Under the pieces are notes generated by a model. That model saw nothing but the letters and a program-made list of their open reading frames with translations, searched no databases and had not been told where the DNA came from. A stretch of DNA of 64,000 nt, taken from NCBI GenBank assembly GCA_029551925.1, contig JAKPEO010000034.1:30196-94195 (forward strand). The letters run 5' to 3'. This stretch comes from a bacterium. GTDB taxonomy: Bacteria > JAGOBX01. Each line of letters begins with the position of its first letter. Position 1 is the first letter of the stretch. Shown here in pieces: positions 8,775 through 18,934 of the stretch. A program made the translations under genes and the position numbers.

Positions 8775-9716
8775 ATGCTTAAAGATAAATTCTTGAAACA
8801 AAAATACGAGATTTCTTTTACTGACGAAGATTATGAATATTTTAATTCTGTTAGAGAAAATTATTTAACTGATATTCTTGAAAAATTATATAAATTAGAA
8901 ACTTCTCTTTTTTTCTTATCAGAACAAAAAGAATTAATCGAACATAAAGATTTGATTTATGAATGCAACCGTTTAGCGCATTCTATAAAGGGCACTGGCT
9001 ATTCATTCGGTTTTAAGTTTATTAGCGAAGTAGCCTTTTGCATTGAAGAATTACTTGCTTTTGTTTTAGATAATTTTAACGATACATCAGAAAAAAATAA
9101 AACTATTTTTTTGCAAGCTATACTTTTTAACGATCTATTAATTGATGTAATAAAAAATTATTTTTTAAAAACAAATGAATTTGAGACTACAAAAGATTAT
9201 AAAACTAAATTAATCAATTTAATAAAAATTACAGACAATATTTTAAAGTCAAATGATAATAACAAACGCGCTCAAACTGCACAAAACCAAAATGAAAACG
9301 AAAAATCTCAAAAAGAAAATGATAAATTACTAATACAAAAACAACCATCACAAAAAAAAATCAAAATATTACTTTGCGGCGAGACGCATTTGATTTTTAA
9401 TAATCTTATAAGAATATCTCAAACAAACAATGCTTTATATGCTTTTTATTATGCGCCCGGTTTTTTAGATGCATTTTATGAAATAACTAATAAACCAATT
9501 GATTTCATTTTTTCAGAATTTCAACTCAAAGATTTTACAGCAATCGATATTTATAATGTTTTGAAGAACACGCAAAAGTATCAAAATATTCCATTTTATT
9601 TTATAGTATCCGATTTTAATAAATTAGAAAATTATAAAATAGATAGCAATTTAATCGTAAAAAAAGATCAGGATTTATTTAAAAACATCTTAAAAATAAT
9701 AAATGCAAATGTATAA
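8775..9716 (+). CDS. HPt phosphotransfer protein with C-terminal pseudo-receiver
   Basis: 313 residues from the ATG chosen here; an in-frame GTG at 8766 would add three. Residues about 15-120 are helical and carry the HPt signature AHSIKGTGYSFG with the phosphorylatable His near 69. A polar Asn/Gln/Lys-rich linker (about 155-195) joins it to a C-terminal receiver-like fold (about 195-310). In this fold the acceptor aspartate position reads FSEFQL, that is Glu for Asp, and the usual acidic cluster is absent. The second half is therefore likely a degenerate receiver that binds rather than accepts phosphate. Cytosolic. It probably exchanges phosphate with the neighbouring receivers. Confidence 0.75.
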   Translation: MLKDKFLKQKYEISFTDEDYEYFNSVRENYLTDILEKLYKLETSLFFLSEQKELIEHKDLIYECNRLAHSIKGTGYSFGFKFISEVAFCIEELLAFVLDNFNDTSEKNKTIFLQAILFNDLLIDVIKNYFLKTNEFETTKDYKTKLINLIKITDNILKSNDNNKRAQTAQNQNENEKSQKENDKLLIQKQPSQKKIKILLCGETHLIFNNLIRISQTNNALYAFYYAPGFLDAFYEITNKPIDFIFSEFQLKDFTAIDIYNVLKNTQKYQNIPFYFIVSDFNKLENYKIDSNLIVKKDQDLFKNILKIINANV

Positions 9717-9748
9717 AATATCGATTATATGTTAAATGCCTTTTAACA

Positions 9749-11317
9749 ATGCCAAAACCAATACATAAAATAAAACCAATTTATATTTTTTGGGCAATAA
9801 TAATTTTCCAAATAATTTTATTAGGATTTGATAGATTACAAGAAATTAGAAATATCTGGACTTATCATAAATTTTATTCATTAGCGCCTTATTATTTGGT
9901 AGTTTGTATTTTGTTTCTATTAATCAACATTCATAAATCCAGAAAAGAACCTATATTTTATGAAAAAATTGAATATAAATCTTTTTCATTCATCGCTGTA
10001 ATTTGCGCGTTAGTTTTATTTTATCTATCATTCTTTTGGCTAAAAAAAAAAGCAAACAACGAATATTCTAATTATTTTTTATATTTTTTACAAATACCGA
10101 TTCTGATTTGCGTCAGCATTTTATTTATAAAAAAAATATACCTTCATATTTTTATTAAATTCTATCTTTTATTAATTCCAATTATACCATTGCCATATTT
10201 CAAAAATAAATTTATTTCCGATTATTTGAAAAATATATCAGCGGTAGAAAAACTAAAAATATCAAAAGATTTAAAGTTAATGATGTATATTATATTGGCG
10301 ATGTTTATTTTTATAATAATAACTTTTTTTGTTTTGATTATCAGACGCAAAATTTCAGAAAAAAATATGCGGTTAAAATCAAAATTAAAATCCGAATATT
10401 TTGACGCGATAAATAATTTTTTATATGAAAATATAGGATTGCCTGAAACTATCGAAAAAATTATGCCGATCAATTATCCGATTTATCTAATGACAATTGA
10501 TGATATTTTGAATATAGTCAAAGGCGATTTTCATAATAAAATAATAGAATTAAGCAAATCGCTAAAAGTTTATGATTTTTTGATAGATGAAACAAATAGC
10601 AAAAAATGGTGGATAAAAGTAAAAGCGTTATATCATTTAGGTCGTTTGAATTATATTGACGGCTTGAAAAACGGTTTATACGATAAACTAATTGCAGACA
10701 AATCCGCGGATGTTCGGACTGCGCTTGTAATGGCTTTATCTTATTTAGACAACGAAAAAGCAATAGAAATAATTAGCAAATTGTTATTTGACCAAAGTAG
10801 CATAGTCAGAGAAAAAGCAAAAGAAGCATTACTCAAATTTAACAATAAATCTTACAATTTTTTAGTCAATTTATTAAAAGATACTAACGATATAGAAAAA
10901 ATAGTTATAATACTAAAAATATTAGCGCTCATCAGAACTTATAATTTTATAAGTGAATTAGATAAGTATATAAACAATGAAGATTTGCGGATTCAAATAG
11001 CAGCGATCGAAGTTGCCGGCGCGTTAGAATATCCGATAACATCTGATATTCTAAAAGAAAAACTAAAAAAGAATGATGATAATCTAATCAAAGCCATTTT
11101 GAAAAATATAACTAATATTTCAGATGCAAGCGCAATTGATTTAATAAAAGATTATATTTCGCATAGAGATTGGGAAATTAGATATTACACGGCGCGCGGA
11201 TTATATAGTTTAGGCGAAAAAGGCAAAAAAGAGTTGGAGCAAATAAAAAATACTACAAACGATAAGTATGCAATTGATATGATACATATGGTAATTGACG
11301 AGATGAAATTTGCTTAA
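9749..11317 (+). CDS. Membrane protein with cytoplasmic HEAT repeats
   Basis: 522 residues. About six hydrophobic segments fill the first 200 residues (near 12-27, 48-62, 82-100, 110-127, 134-151 and 177-200). A basic stretch follows, then helical repeats from about 285 to the C-terminus. The repeat pattern (VRTALVMALSYL, VREKAKEALLKF, IRYYTARGLYSLG) is typical of HEAT or PBS-lyase-type repeats. These proteins are scaffolds rather than enzymes. It sits directly before a processive GT2 and upstream of a YaiO-type outer-membrane protein, so a role in assembling or controlling a polysaccharide synthase at the inner membrane is a fair inference. No catalytic motif is visible. Confidence 0.75.
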   Translation: MPKPIHKIKPIYIFWAIIIFQIILLGFDRLQEIRNIWTYHKFYSLAPYYLVVCILFLLINIHKSRKEPIFYEKIEYKSFSFIAVICALVLFYLSFFWLKKKANNEYSNYFLYFLQIPILICVSILFIKKIYLHIFIKFYLLLIPIIPLPYFKNKFISDYLKNISAVEKLKISKDLKLMMYIILAMFIFIIITFFVLIIRRKISEKNMRLKSKLKSEYFDAINNFLYENIGLPETIEKIMPINYPIYLMTIDDILNIVKGDFHNKIIELSKSLKVYDFLIDETNSKKWWIKVKALYHLGRLNYIDGLKNGLYDKLIADKSADVRTALVMALSYLDNEKAIEIISKLLFDQSSIVREKAKEALLKFNNKSYNFLVNLLKDTNDIEKIVIILKILALIRTYNFISELDKYINNEDLRIQIAAIEVAGALEYPITSDILKEKLKKNDDNLIKAILKNITNISDASAIDLIKDYISHRDWEIRYYTARGLYSLGEKGKKELEQIKNTTNDKYAIDMIHMVIDEMKFA

Positions 11318-11349
11318 TTCAAAAATTAAAAATAAAATTGTTGTTTATT

Positions 11350-12744
11350 ATGTTATCAGAAATTTTTAATAAATTTATTCTTTATTATTTTATTTTGCTA
11401 AACTTCGTATATACATTAATGTTATTTTTGTCTTTATACGGCGTGATTTGTTATCTTCGCAAACTACGGCTTGTGAATTTCAAAGAATATTTTAGATACC
11501 GTATTATTCCGCCGATTTCTATAATCGCGCCGGCATATAATGAAGAGTTAACAGTAGTAGAAAGCGTGAAATCGCTATTGATGTTAGAATATCCCGAATA
11601 TGAATTAATTGTAGTTAATGACGGTTCAAAAGATAAAACATTAGAAGTATTAATAAAAAATTTTGATTTGGAAATAAGCAGGAAAGCAGTGCGTTTGCAA
11701 TTAGAACATAAACCGATAAAAAATATTTATCGTTCAAAAATCTATAAAAATCTGGTAGTAGTAGATAAAGAAAACGGCAGAAAAGCAGACGCGCTTAATG
11801 CCGGTATCAATTGCGCGAAATACAATCATTTTTGTTCGATAGATGCTGATTCTATTTTAGAGCGCGATTCGCTTTTAAGATGTATGCGTCCTTTTATCGA
11901 AGAGCCGGAAAAGACAGTAGCAGTCGGCGGTATAGTGCGTATAGCGAACGGCTGTGAAATAAAAGCCGGGCAAGTAATAAAAATTTCATTGCCGAATACA
12001 GCGCTGCCAATGTTTCAAATTATCGAATATTTTCGCGCGTTTTTAGCAGGCAGGATTGCGTTTGATATATTGAATAGTTTATTGATAATCTCCGGCGCGT
12101 TCGGTATGTTTAGAAAAGATATTGTTTTGAAATGCGGCGGCTATTCGCATAATACAGTCGGCGAAGATATGGAACTTGTAGTAAAGATACATAAATATTG
12201 TCTTGAAAATAAGATACCTTACAAAATCGCATTCACGCCGGATCCTGTCTGCTGGACAGAAGCACCGGATAATACAATAATACTTGGCAGACAGCGCAGC
12301 CGCTGGCAGCGCGGCACAATGGAAACAATATTTAAACATAAAAAAATGTTGTTTAATCCAAAATATAAAATAGTCGGGTTATTCGGGTTTCCGTTTTTTT
12401 TAATCTTTGAAATGCTTGGTCCAGTTGTAGAACTCGCCGGTTATATTTACGCGTTCATCGCATTGATAATCGGCACTATAAATTTTAATTTTGCAATAAT
12501 GCTTTTTATAGTGGCGTATTGTTGGGGCGTGTTAATTTCAATATTATCTATATTTATCGAAGAATTTTCATTTAAAAAATATCCGCGATTATCCGATATT
12601 TTAAAAATAGTATATTATTCATTTTTAGAAAATTTAGGATATAGACAATTAACGCTTGTTTGGCGTTTGCAAGGAATAATAGATTATTTCAGCAATGTGC
12701 AAACTTGGGGTGAAATGACGCGCGCTGGTTTTAATAAAAAATAA
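11350..12744 (+). CDS. Processive family 2 glycosyltransferase, membrane-bound
   Basis: 464 residues from the ATG at 11350; upstream in-frame TTG codons are less likely. Two N-terminal membrane segments precede a GT-A catalytic domain with VVNDGSKD, SIDADS, the acid GEDME and the RQRSRW (Q/RxxRW) motif. Three or more C-terminal membrane helices follow. This is the architecture of synthases such as PgaC and BcsA, which make and translocate a beta-linked polymer. There is no PilZ domain in the chain, so any c-di-GMP effect would act through another protein. It follows the HEAT protein by 32 bases and is the likely core enzyme of this block. The sugar cannot be read from sequence. Confidence 0.85.
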   Translation: MLSEIFNKFILYYFILLNFVYTLMLFLSLYGVICYLRKLRLVNFKEYFRYRIIPPISIIAPAYNEELTVVESVKSLLMLEYPEYELIVVNDGSKDKTLEVLIKNFDLEISRKAVRLQLEHKPIKNIYRSKIYKNLVVVDKENGRKADALNAGINCAKYNHFCSIDADSILERDSLLRCMRPFIEEPEKTVAVGGIVRIANGCEIKAGQVIKISLPNTALPMFQIIEYFRAFLAGRIAFDILNSLLIISGAFGMFRKDIVLKCGGYSHNTVGEDMELVVKIHKYCLENKIPYKIAFTPDPVCWTEAPDNTIILGRQRSRWQRGTMETIFKHKKMLFNPKYKIVGLFGFPFFLIFEMLGPVVELAGYIYAFIALIIGTINFNFAIMLFIVAYCWGVLISILSIFIEEFSFKKYPRLSDILKIVYYSFLENLGYRQLTLVWRLQGIIDYFSNVQTWGEMTRAGFNKK

Positions 12745-12832
12745 TAAAAATATTTTATATTTATTTCTTGAAAAATATATAATATAATAAATTTTCATTG
12801 TTAAAATTATAAAAGAAAGGATATACCGATTT

Positions 12833-14098
12833 ATGAAAAAATATTTTTGTTTTTTATTAATATTTTTATCTTTAATTTTTAATGGCTGCGGGAATAATAA
12901 TGATTTAACTAATCGCGTTTATAGCGGGGCATTATTAAGCAGTCAAATTATTAATGACGAATATTTATTACAGCAATATATAACTTATCGTAATGACGAG
13001 ATTTTAGTATCAGATACAGCGCAAACTATCAATCCAGCGCCGTTATATGCAAGTAAAATAAAATATTCCGCTAAGAAAATAGACGGCGTGACGCTTACAT
13101 TAGTAGCGGATATTGCGGCGCCGGTTCATAATGGCGTAACATTACAAGCGACTAATATCTGCGAAAAAGCGAATTATGTGTTTGTAAGTTATAATACTGC
13201 GGGCGATAGTTTTATCGGTGCAATACAAGATATCCAACTTACAAACGCGCGAAGTCCAAGATTGATATCGCAAGTAATTTATCATAATTCGGATGTATCT
13301 GCTATAACTTTGAACGGTTCGCGCGAAGTGATTTTGGCAATGGCTACTGACATTGACGCAAACACGCAATTTACTAGACCGGCGCTTATGGGCGCAATCA
13401 GTTTGAACGCGCAATTCGCTTTTGCAAACAATAAAGTATTCAAAGAGATGCTCGGTTATGCCGCAGTATCAGTAGAAGTTTGGGATAACAAAATTTTTGT
13501 GTTATCCGGCGATAACGCTGGTCTAAATGTTTTTGACGCTGACAGTTATGACAGCATTGCATACATTCCAATTCCAGACGCACGTGATATTGCGTTTTAT
13601 AATAATTTTATTTATGTATATTCCGGCGCGCCCGGAACTTTATACAAAATCAATCCTTCAAATTATACGATAACTAATACTTATTTTTTAGGAGGCTCAA
13701 ATAAAACGCAAGAAAAATCGTCGATTGTAATTTCAGGCAAATACGCATTTATTGCGGCAAATGACAGCGGTGTGCAGATAGTTAATTTAGATAACGGCAG
13801 TTTAGTTTATACGATAAATAATCCGACAGTAGCAGGATTATCTGCTGATAGCGTGGTCGCTAATTCTGTCACTGTTAATGGCAGTTATATTTTTGTCGCA
13901 AATGGCGAAGCCGGCGTGCGAGTTTTTAAAAACACTACTGGCAATATAAGCGTTGCAAATTCTTTAAATATCCAATCAGAAGGTTTTTTGATTTTAGGAC
14001 TAAAACAATCGGCTAACGAAATTTATTGTTATAATGATTATTTAGTCGTAGCGTCAGGTATCGGCGGCATAAAAATAATCGCGGTTTCAGGAATGTAA
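12833..14098 (+). CDS. Lipoprotein with beta-propeller-like repeats
   Basis: 421 residues. The first 18 are a lipoprotein signal with lipobox FNG-Cys19; the next residue is Gly, which fits outer-membrane sorting. The remainder is beta-rich with repeated segments such as KIFVLSGDNAGLNVFD, YAFIAANDSGVQIVN and YIFVANGEAGVRVFK. These resemble LVIVD-type propeller blades, ending in VASGIGGIKIIAV. It has no enzyme motif and is probably a periplasmic binding or scaffold protein. It lies between the GT2 and the YaiO-type barrel, so a link to polymer export is plausible. An AAAGG ribosome site lies 12 bases upstream, a little far. Confidence 0.7.
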   Translation: MKKYFCFLLIFLSLIFNGCGNNNDLTNRVYSGALLSSQIINDEYLLQQYITYRNDEILVSDTAQTINPAPLYASKIKYSAKKIDGVTLTLVADIAAPVHNGVTLQATNICEKANYVFVSYNTAGDSFIGAIQDIQLTNARSPRLISQVIYHNSDVSAITLNGSREVILAMATDIDANTQFTRPALMGAISLNAQFAFANNKVFKEMLGYAAVSVEVWDNKIFVLSGDNAGLNVFDADSYDSIAYIPIPDARDIAFYNNFIYVYSGAPGTLYKINPSNYTITNTYFLGGSNKTQEKSSIVISGKYAFIAANDSGVQIVNLDNGSLVYTINNPTVAGLSADSVVANSVTVNGSYIFVANGEAGVRVFKNTTGNISVANSLNIQSEGFLILGLKQSANEIYCYNDYLVVASGIGGIKIIAVSGM

Positions 14099-14122
14099 AT
14101 ATTTTATAATTGAGGCATTAAA

Positions 14123-15550
14123 ATGAGAAATAAATTATTCAAAAAAAATATAATGATTTTTATTTTGATATTAGTGTTTTTTCTTAAAATAAGCAGTATT
14201 CCTATTTTCGCTGATTTGAATAAATTTTTAGAATTGCGTAATGCCGGCAATTACAATGCCGCGCTTTTAGAAATTGAAAACCAACTAAAAACAGAACCGG
14301 AAAATGCGGATTATAAATTGCATAAATCTATAATATTAAGTTGGCAAAATAAATACGCCGAAGCGATTGAAATTTTGAAAGGTATAATAGCCAAACATCC
14401 GAATTATATTGATGCGCATATAACGCTCGCGCGGATTTATTACTGGCAAAAAAAATATGATATTGCGTTAAATCAAATTAATGATTTTGTATTATCAAAA
14501 AATCCTGATAACCAAGAAGCGATTGATTTATCTAATAAAATCAAACAAGCGCAAGATGAAGAATATATCAAGAATAAATTTATTGATAACACTTTATCTG
14601 ATAAAAATAATAACAAAGATATTGCGTTGATAAAATCTGATATGCAAAATAAAAAAATAAATTTAGTTTCTACAATCAATGTCTTGCGCGATTATGAGCC
14701 GATATTAAATAAATATCCATACAAAGAAATCACTTTCCGCGCCGGCGCAGCTTATAACACATTATTAAATCAAAAGTCGCTTACGATTTTTTATAAGACA
14801 GGTTTTATAAAACAAATCAATAATACTTGGCAAGATAACGAATATTTTTTATCGTTAAATTCGCTGGCATTAAATAGCGAGTATTATTTTAAAAAACTAT
14901 ATTTATCATCAACCTTAAATTTGCAGCATTATAATAATTACGGCGCAGCATATTTCAAGGCAAAATCTAATACAATAAAAATCAGACCGTTCATTCTGGC
15001 GAGCAATGAAATAACGGATTTCTATAAAATATATTTTGCTTACTCTCTTGAAGATTGGTATAATAAAGAAATTTTTTCGCGCAGATTATTTATCGAAGAT
15101 TTGCATACTTTATCTTTTTCTAATTTGTTCTTTTATCGCAAAAATTATTATTCTTTTGATATTTTACGCGCGATTTATTCTAATGGAGCATTGCGGAATT
15201 ATACTGATTTTATCCTGCAAACTAATCAATTATTAATATCAACCAAAACTTCAAATTTACATCTAAATTTGAAATATAAATATCGCGATTATAAAAATTC
15301 GCATTTGCATTTTTATTCGCTAAAAAATGAATTTTCATCAAAGAACAATTTGAAATTAAATTATAATCTCGGTTATGAATTAAGTTTGGTAAAACCTTAT
15401 ACTTCTATTGGTCATAAATTTGAAGCGCAAACGACTATCAAATTAAAACAAAATATAAATTTAATAACTGCCGGCGATTATTTCTTTCACGCGGCAAAAG
15501 ACAAAGATAGAGAATATAATTTTCGTATAAATTTAGAATATAAATATTAA
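14123..15550 (+). CDS. YaiO-like outer-membrane beta-barrel with N-terminal TPRs
   Basis: 475 residues. A signal peptide of about 30 residues (cleavage after IFA) is followed by TPR-like repeats to about 145, including NYNAALLEIENQL, KYAEAIEILKGII and KYDIALNQINDFV. A polar linker comes next, then about 280 residues of alternating beta strands that end in the aromatic LEYKY, a classical outer-membrane protein terminus. TPR plus barrel is the plan of YaiO and of PgaA-like exporters. The barrel may be the outer-membrane pore for the polymer made by the GT2 upstream. Strand count and a true pore cannot be judged by eye. A TGAGG ribosome site lies seven bases before the ATG. Confidence 0.75.
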   Translation: MRNKLFKKNIMIFILILVFFLKISSIPIFADLNKFLELRNAGNYNAALLEIENQLKTEPENADYKLHKSIILSWQNKYAEAIEILKGIIAKHPNYIDAHITLARIYYWQKKYDIALNQINDFVLSKNPDNQEAIDLSNKIKQAQDEEYIKNKFIDNTLSDKNNNKDIALIKSDMQNKKINLVSTINVLRDYEPILNKYPYKEITFRAGAAYNTLLNQKSLTIFYKTGFIKQINNTWQDNEYFLSLNSLALNSEYYFKKLYLSSTLNLQHYNNYGAAYFKAKSNTIKIRPFILASNEITDFYKIYFAYSLEDWYNKEIFSRRLFIEDLHTLSFSNLFFYRKNYYSFDILRAIYSNGALRNYTDFILQTNQLLISTKTSNLHLNLKYKYRDYKNSHLHFYSLKNEFSSKNNLKLNYNLGYELSLVKPYTSIGHKFEAQTTIKLKQNINLITAGDYFFHAAKDKDREYNFRINLEYKY

Positions 15551-15561
15551 CAGAAAAATTT

Positions 15562-18500
15562 ATGTATTATATTTTATTAATTTTATCAATTTCTCTGAAT
15601 TTTATTAAAATCCCGCTTTTTTACGGCGTTGATATACTATTTGGCAGTATAATAGTTTTTTATATTTTACAACATTATTCTTTGACTAAAACTTTAATCG
15701 CAGCATTTTTAACTGCATTAGTTACTTATTATCATTGGCAGCATTTTTATTCTGTAATAACATTTTTTTGCGAAGCGTTATTCGTAGGTCTGCTATTCAA
15801 AAGATATAAGAATATAGTTATAACTAATCTGCTTTTTTGGTTATTTTTTGGCGCTGCGTTTGTGTTCATATTTTATCATTTTTTCTTGAATGTTTCAGGC
15901 GCTGCGTTAATTATAGTAATCTTAAAACAAAGTATAAACGGCGTTTTTAATGCGCTTATCGCTTTCTTTGCTTATAGAATTTTACGGCCGTTAATTTTTT
16001 TAAAAAAAGAAAATATAAAAATAAAATTACAAGATGTTTTGTTTGGCATATTGATTCTATTTATAATGCTGCCTGTTTTATTTTTGATTATTAATTCTTC
16101 GCATTATAATTTGAAATATTTAGAAAACGAATTTAAAATAAAACTTGAACATACTATTGATGTATATATAAAAAGTTTAGAACATCTTTTAGAAACGCAA
16201 GAAAATATACCGGCGATTGACGATTTATTAAACCAAAAATTACAAAAAAATTTAGAGATAACAAAAAAAAATAATGTTAATATTTTAATAATAGATAATC
16301 AAAGGAATATAATTTTTTCTACAAATAACAAATTTAATCAATCGCTGAAATTTGATGATTTTAAAGATTATGAGCATATACTTATTGCTGATAATTTCAA
16401 AAAAATATTTCCAGTCGCCAAAAACCTTTCGCCTATACGGCGTTGGAATGAAAGCAAGTATATTATGCTAAAAAATATTGAGATTAATAATTGGCGTATT
16501 TGCGCTTTTATCGAAGCAGGTCCGTATCAGCATTGGTTATTCAACGAAATTAAATATACTATTATTATCATCAGTATTCTTACAATATTAGCAATAACAA
16601 TTTCGTATATAACCACAAATTCATTTTTATACGATCTAAATCATTTTAATTTGATGACAGAAAATATAATTGAGCGTGTTAATAATGATCAAAAGATAGA
16701 TTGGATAAATCCTAAATTTTCAGAATTTCAAGAATTAAATAATCGTTTTAAAAATATGTATGATAAATTAGGCGAATATATTGCAATTTTAAAAGAAACG
16801 CAAAATAAATTAGAACAGCGCGTAGCAGATAGAACACAAGAATTAGCGGAAATAAATAAAAAATTACAAACTGAAATATTTGAAAAAAATAAATTAATAG
16901 ATACTCTTAAATTACACGATAGCGCAATCGCGGCTTCAAATGAATCTATTATTATTACTGACGCATTAGACGATAACAAAATTATTTTTGTTAATAATGC
17001 TTTTGAGCGTATTAGTGGTTATACCAAAGAAGAAGCATTAGGTAGAAATCCGCGATTTTTGCATAATACAAACGCGGATAAAACTGCGATTGAAAAATTA
17101 AGAACAGCAATAAAAAATAAAGAAGCAGTATCAACTGAATTATTAAACTGCAAAAAAGACGGGCAAGAATACTGGATTTTTTTATCAATTGCGCCTATAA
17201 AGAATCAGGAAGGTATTGTGACTAATTTTGTTGGAATAACGCAAGATATTTCATATCATAAAAAAATCGAACGCCATCTAAAACATGCAAAAGAACAAGC
17301 GGAACAGGCAAATAAGATTAAGAGTCAATTTTTGGCAAATATTAGTCACGAATTGCGGACACCGTTAAACGCAATATTAAACATTGCGCATTTTTTAGAG
17401 ACTACTGAATTAACCGAAAAACAAAAAGAATATTTACAAGTTTTGAGAAATTCGAGTAATAATTTGTTTTATTTAATAAACCAAATTTTAGATATTCAAA
17501 TATTAGAAAGTCAAGAGTTGCAATTAAATTTTATAGCATTTGACTTTGTTGAATTTATTAATTCTGTTAAAACGCATATCAATGAAGTAGTAACAAAAAA
17601 AAATTTAGATTTTATTGTCGCACTCGACCAAAATATTCCTAAAATACTTATCGGCGATCAAAACAGAATCCGCCAAATTTTATTGAATATTTTATTTAAT
17701 GCTATTAAATTTACTGATGACGGATATATTAAATTAGAAATCAAACTATTATCTAAAACTAATGATTCTTGCGAAATTTTATTTGTTATTGCAGATACAG
17801 GTATTGGTATTAACGACGAAAACAAAAAAATTATTTTTGATAATTTTATGCAAGTAGATAATTCTAATATCCGCAGATATGGCGGTATCGGCATCGGACT
17901 AAGTATTAGTAAAAAATTAATAACTCTAATGAATGGCAATATATCAGTAGAAGATAATAACCCCAAAGGAACTGTTTTTAAATTTAATATTACTCTCAAA
18001 CTTGACGAAAAAATTCAAGATTTAAAAATTGAAAAAATGCTTTTTGATTTAAAAGATAATTATAAGATTTTAGTAGCTGAAGACGATAAAACCAATCAAT
18101 TTATTATTAAAAATTTATTCAATGATTTAAATAATTTTTCTGTTGATATTGTTGAAAATGGAAAAGACGCGGTTGAATATTACAAAACAAATAAATACAA
18201 TTTAATCTTAATGGATATTCAGATGCCAGAAATGGACGGATTAACAGCGTTAGAATATATCCGCAATTTCGAAAAACAAAATAATTTAGTTGCTGCGCCT
18301 GCGTTTATTTTAAGCGCAACCGCTATCGAACAATTTAAAGATAAAATCGAAAAATTAAATATAACAGGTTATATAGCAAAACCAATTTATCCTCGTTCGT
18401 TTTACAATCAAATCGCTAAAATTTTGAAAATAAAAAATTCGTTACATCCGCAAAAATCGGAAAAAACAATTGAGACAAATAACATAGTGCCTGAAAAAAT

Positions 18501-18876
18501 TGAAGAAAATAATTTAAGTAGATTATTGAAATTATCTAACGAAACAATTGATATTAACAAAGCGTTAGCGAATATAGATAACGAAGTAGATTTATATTTT
18601 ATATTAGCAAATCAATATTATTCTGACTATGGTTCAAAGATTGCCGAAATAAAAACAATATTTGAAAATAACCAATACGATAAAATGATTTTCTTTTCGC
18701 ATAAATTAGTAACTGCCGCCGCTAATATCGGCGCTTACAAACTTTCTAAAATGTCAAAACAAATTGAAAATATATTAAATGATAAACAAGAATTATCCGC
18801 TGAATTATATGTTGCATATATTTCTGAACTTGAAAAAGTAAATGAAATGCTCAAAGAAATAAAACAAATCGGATAA
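15562..18876 (+). CDS. Hybrid sensor histidine kinase (TM-PAS-HisKA-HATPase-REC-HPt)
   Basis: 1104 residues. A block of about six membrane helices (residues 1-180) precedes a periplasmic sensor region (about 185-325), another helix (about 330-350), a HAMP-like segment and a coiled coil. A PAS domain follows (about 460-575), containing GRNPRFL and then an LLNCKKDG strand. HisKA has ISHELRTP with the His near 596. The ATPase has NAIKFT, DTGIGI and GIGIGLS. The receiver (about 835-955) has LMDIQMPEMDG and AKP, and the HPt carries FSHKLV near 1046. The PAS resembles LOV domains but has Pro at the photoactive Cys position, so it is not photochemical. It is the last gene of the block and the likely input to its phosphorelay. 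A hairpin terminator follows at 19038. Confidence 0.9.
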   Translation: MYYILLILSISLNFIKIPLFYGVDILFGSIIVFYILQHYSLTKTLIAAFLTALVTYYHWQHFYSVITFFCEALFVGLLFKRYKNIVITNLLFWLFFGAAFVFIFYHFFLNVSGAALIIVILKQSINGVFNALIAFFAYRILRPLIFLKKENIKIKLQDVLFGILILFIMLPVLFLIINSSHYNLKYLENEFKIKLEHTIDVYIKSLEHLLETQENIPAIDDLLNQKLQKNLEITKKNNVNILIIDNQRNIIFSTNNKFNQSLKFDDFKDYEHILIADNFKKIFPVAKNLSPIRRWNESKYIMLKNIEINNWRICAFIEAGPYQHWLFNEIKYTIIIISILTILAITISYITTNSFLYDLNHFNLMTENIIERVNNDQKIDWINPKFSEFQELNNRFKNMYDKLGEYIAILKETQNKLEQRVADRTQELAEINKKLQTEIFEKNKLIDTLKLHDSAIAASNESIIITDALDDNKIIFVNNAFERISGYTKEEALGRNPRFLHNTNADKTAIEKLRTAIKNKEAVSTELLNCKKDGQEYWIFLSIAPIKNQEGIVTNFVGITQDISYHKKIERHLKHAKEQAEQANKIKSQFLANISHELRTPLNAILNIAHFLETTELTEKQKEYLQVLRNSSNNLFYLINQILDIQILESQELQLNFIAFDFVEFINSVKTHINEVVTKKNLDFIVALDQNIPKILIGDQNRIRQILLNILFNAIKFTDDGYIKLEIKLLSKTNDSCEILFVIADTGIGINDENKKIIFDNFMQVDNSNIRRYGGIGIGLSISKKLITLMNGNISVEDNNPKGTVFKFNITLKLDEKIQDLKIEKMLFDLKDNYKILVAEDDKTNQFIIKNLFNDLNNFSVDIVENGKDAVEYYKTNKYNLILMDIQMPEMDGLTALEYIRNFEKQNNLVAAPAFILSATAIEQFKDKIEKLNITGYIAKPIYPRSFYNQIAKILKIKNSLHPQKSEKTIETNNIVPEKIEENNLSRLLKLSNETIDINKALANIDNEVDLYFILANQYYSDYGSKIAEIKTIFENNQYDKMIFFSHKLVTAAANIGAYKLSKMSKQIENILNDKQELSAELYVAYISELEKVNEMLKEIKQIG

Positions 18877-18898
18877 ATCGCGCAAATATTTTATAATA

Positions 18899-18934
18899 AA
18901 ATCACATTAATTCACTTCCGTTCATCTGTTAAAA
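18899..18934. repeat. Diverged direct repeat, copy A
   Basis: A 36-base segment that aligns without gaps to 19280-19315, with 29 of 36 positions identical by hand. Five of the seven differences are C-to-T or G-to-A in copy B. Confidence 0.45.
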
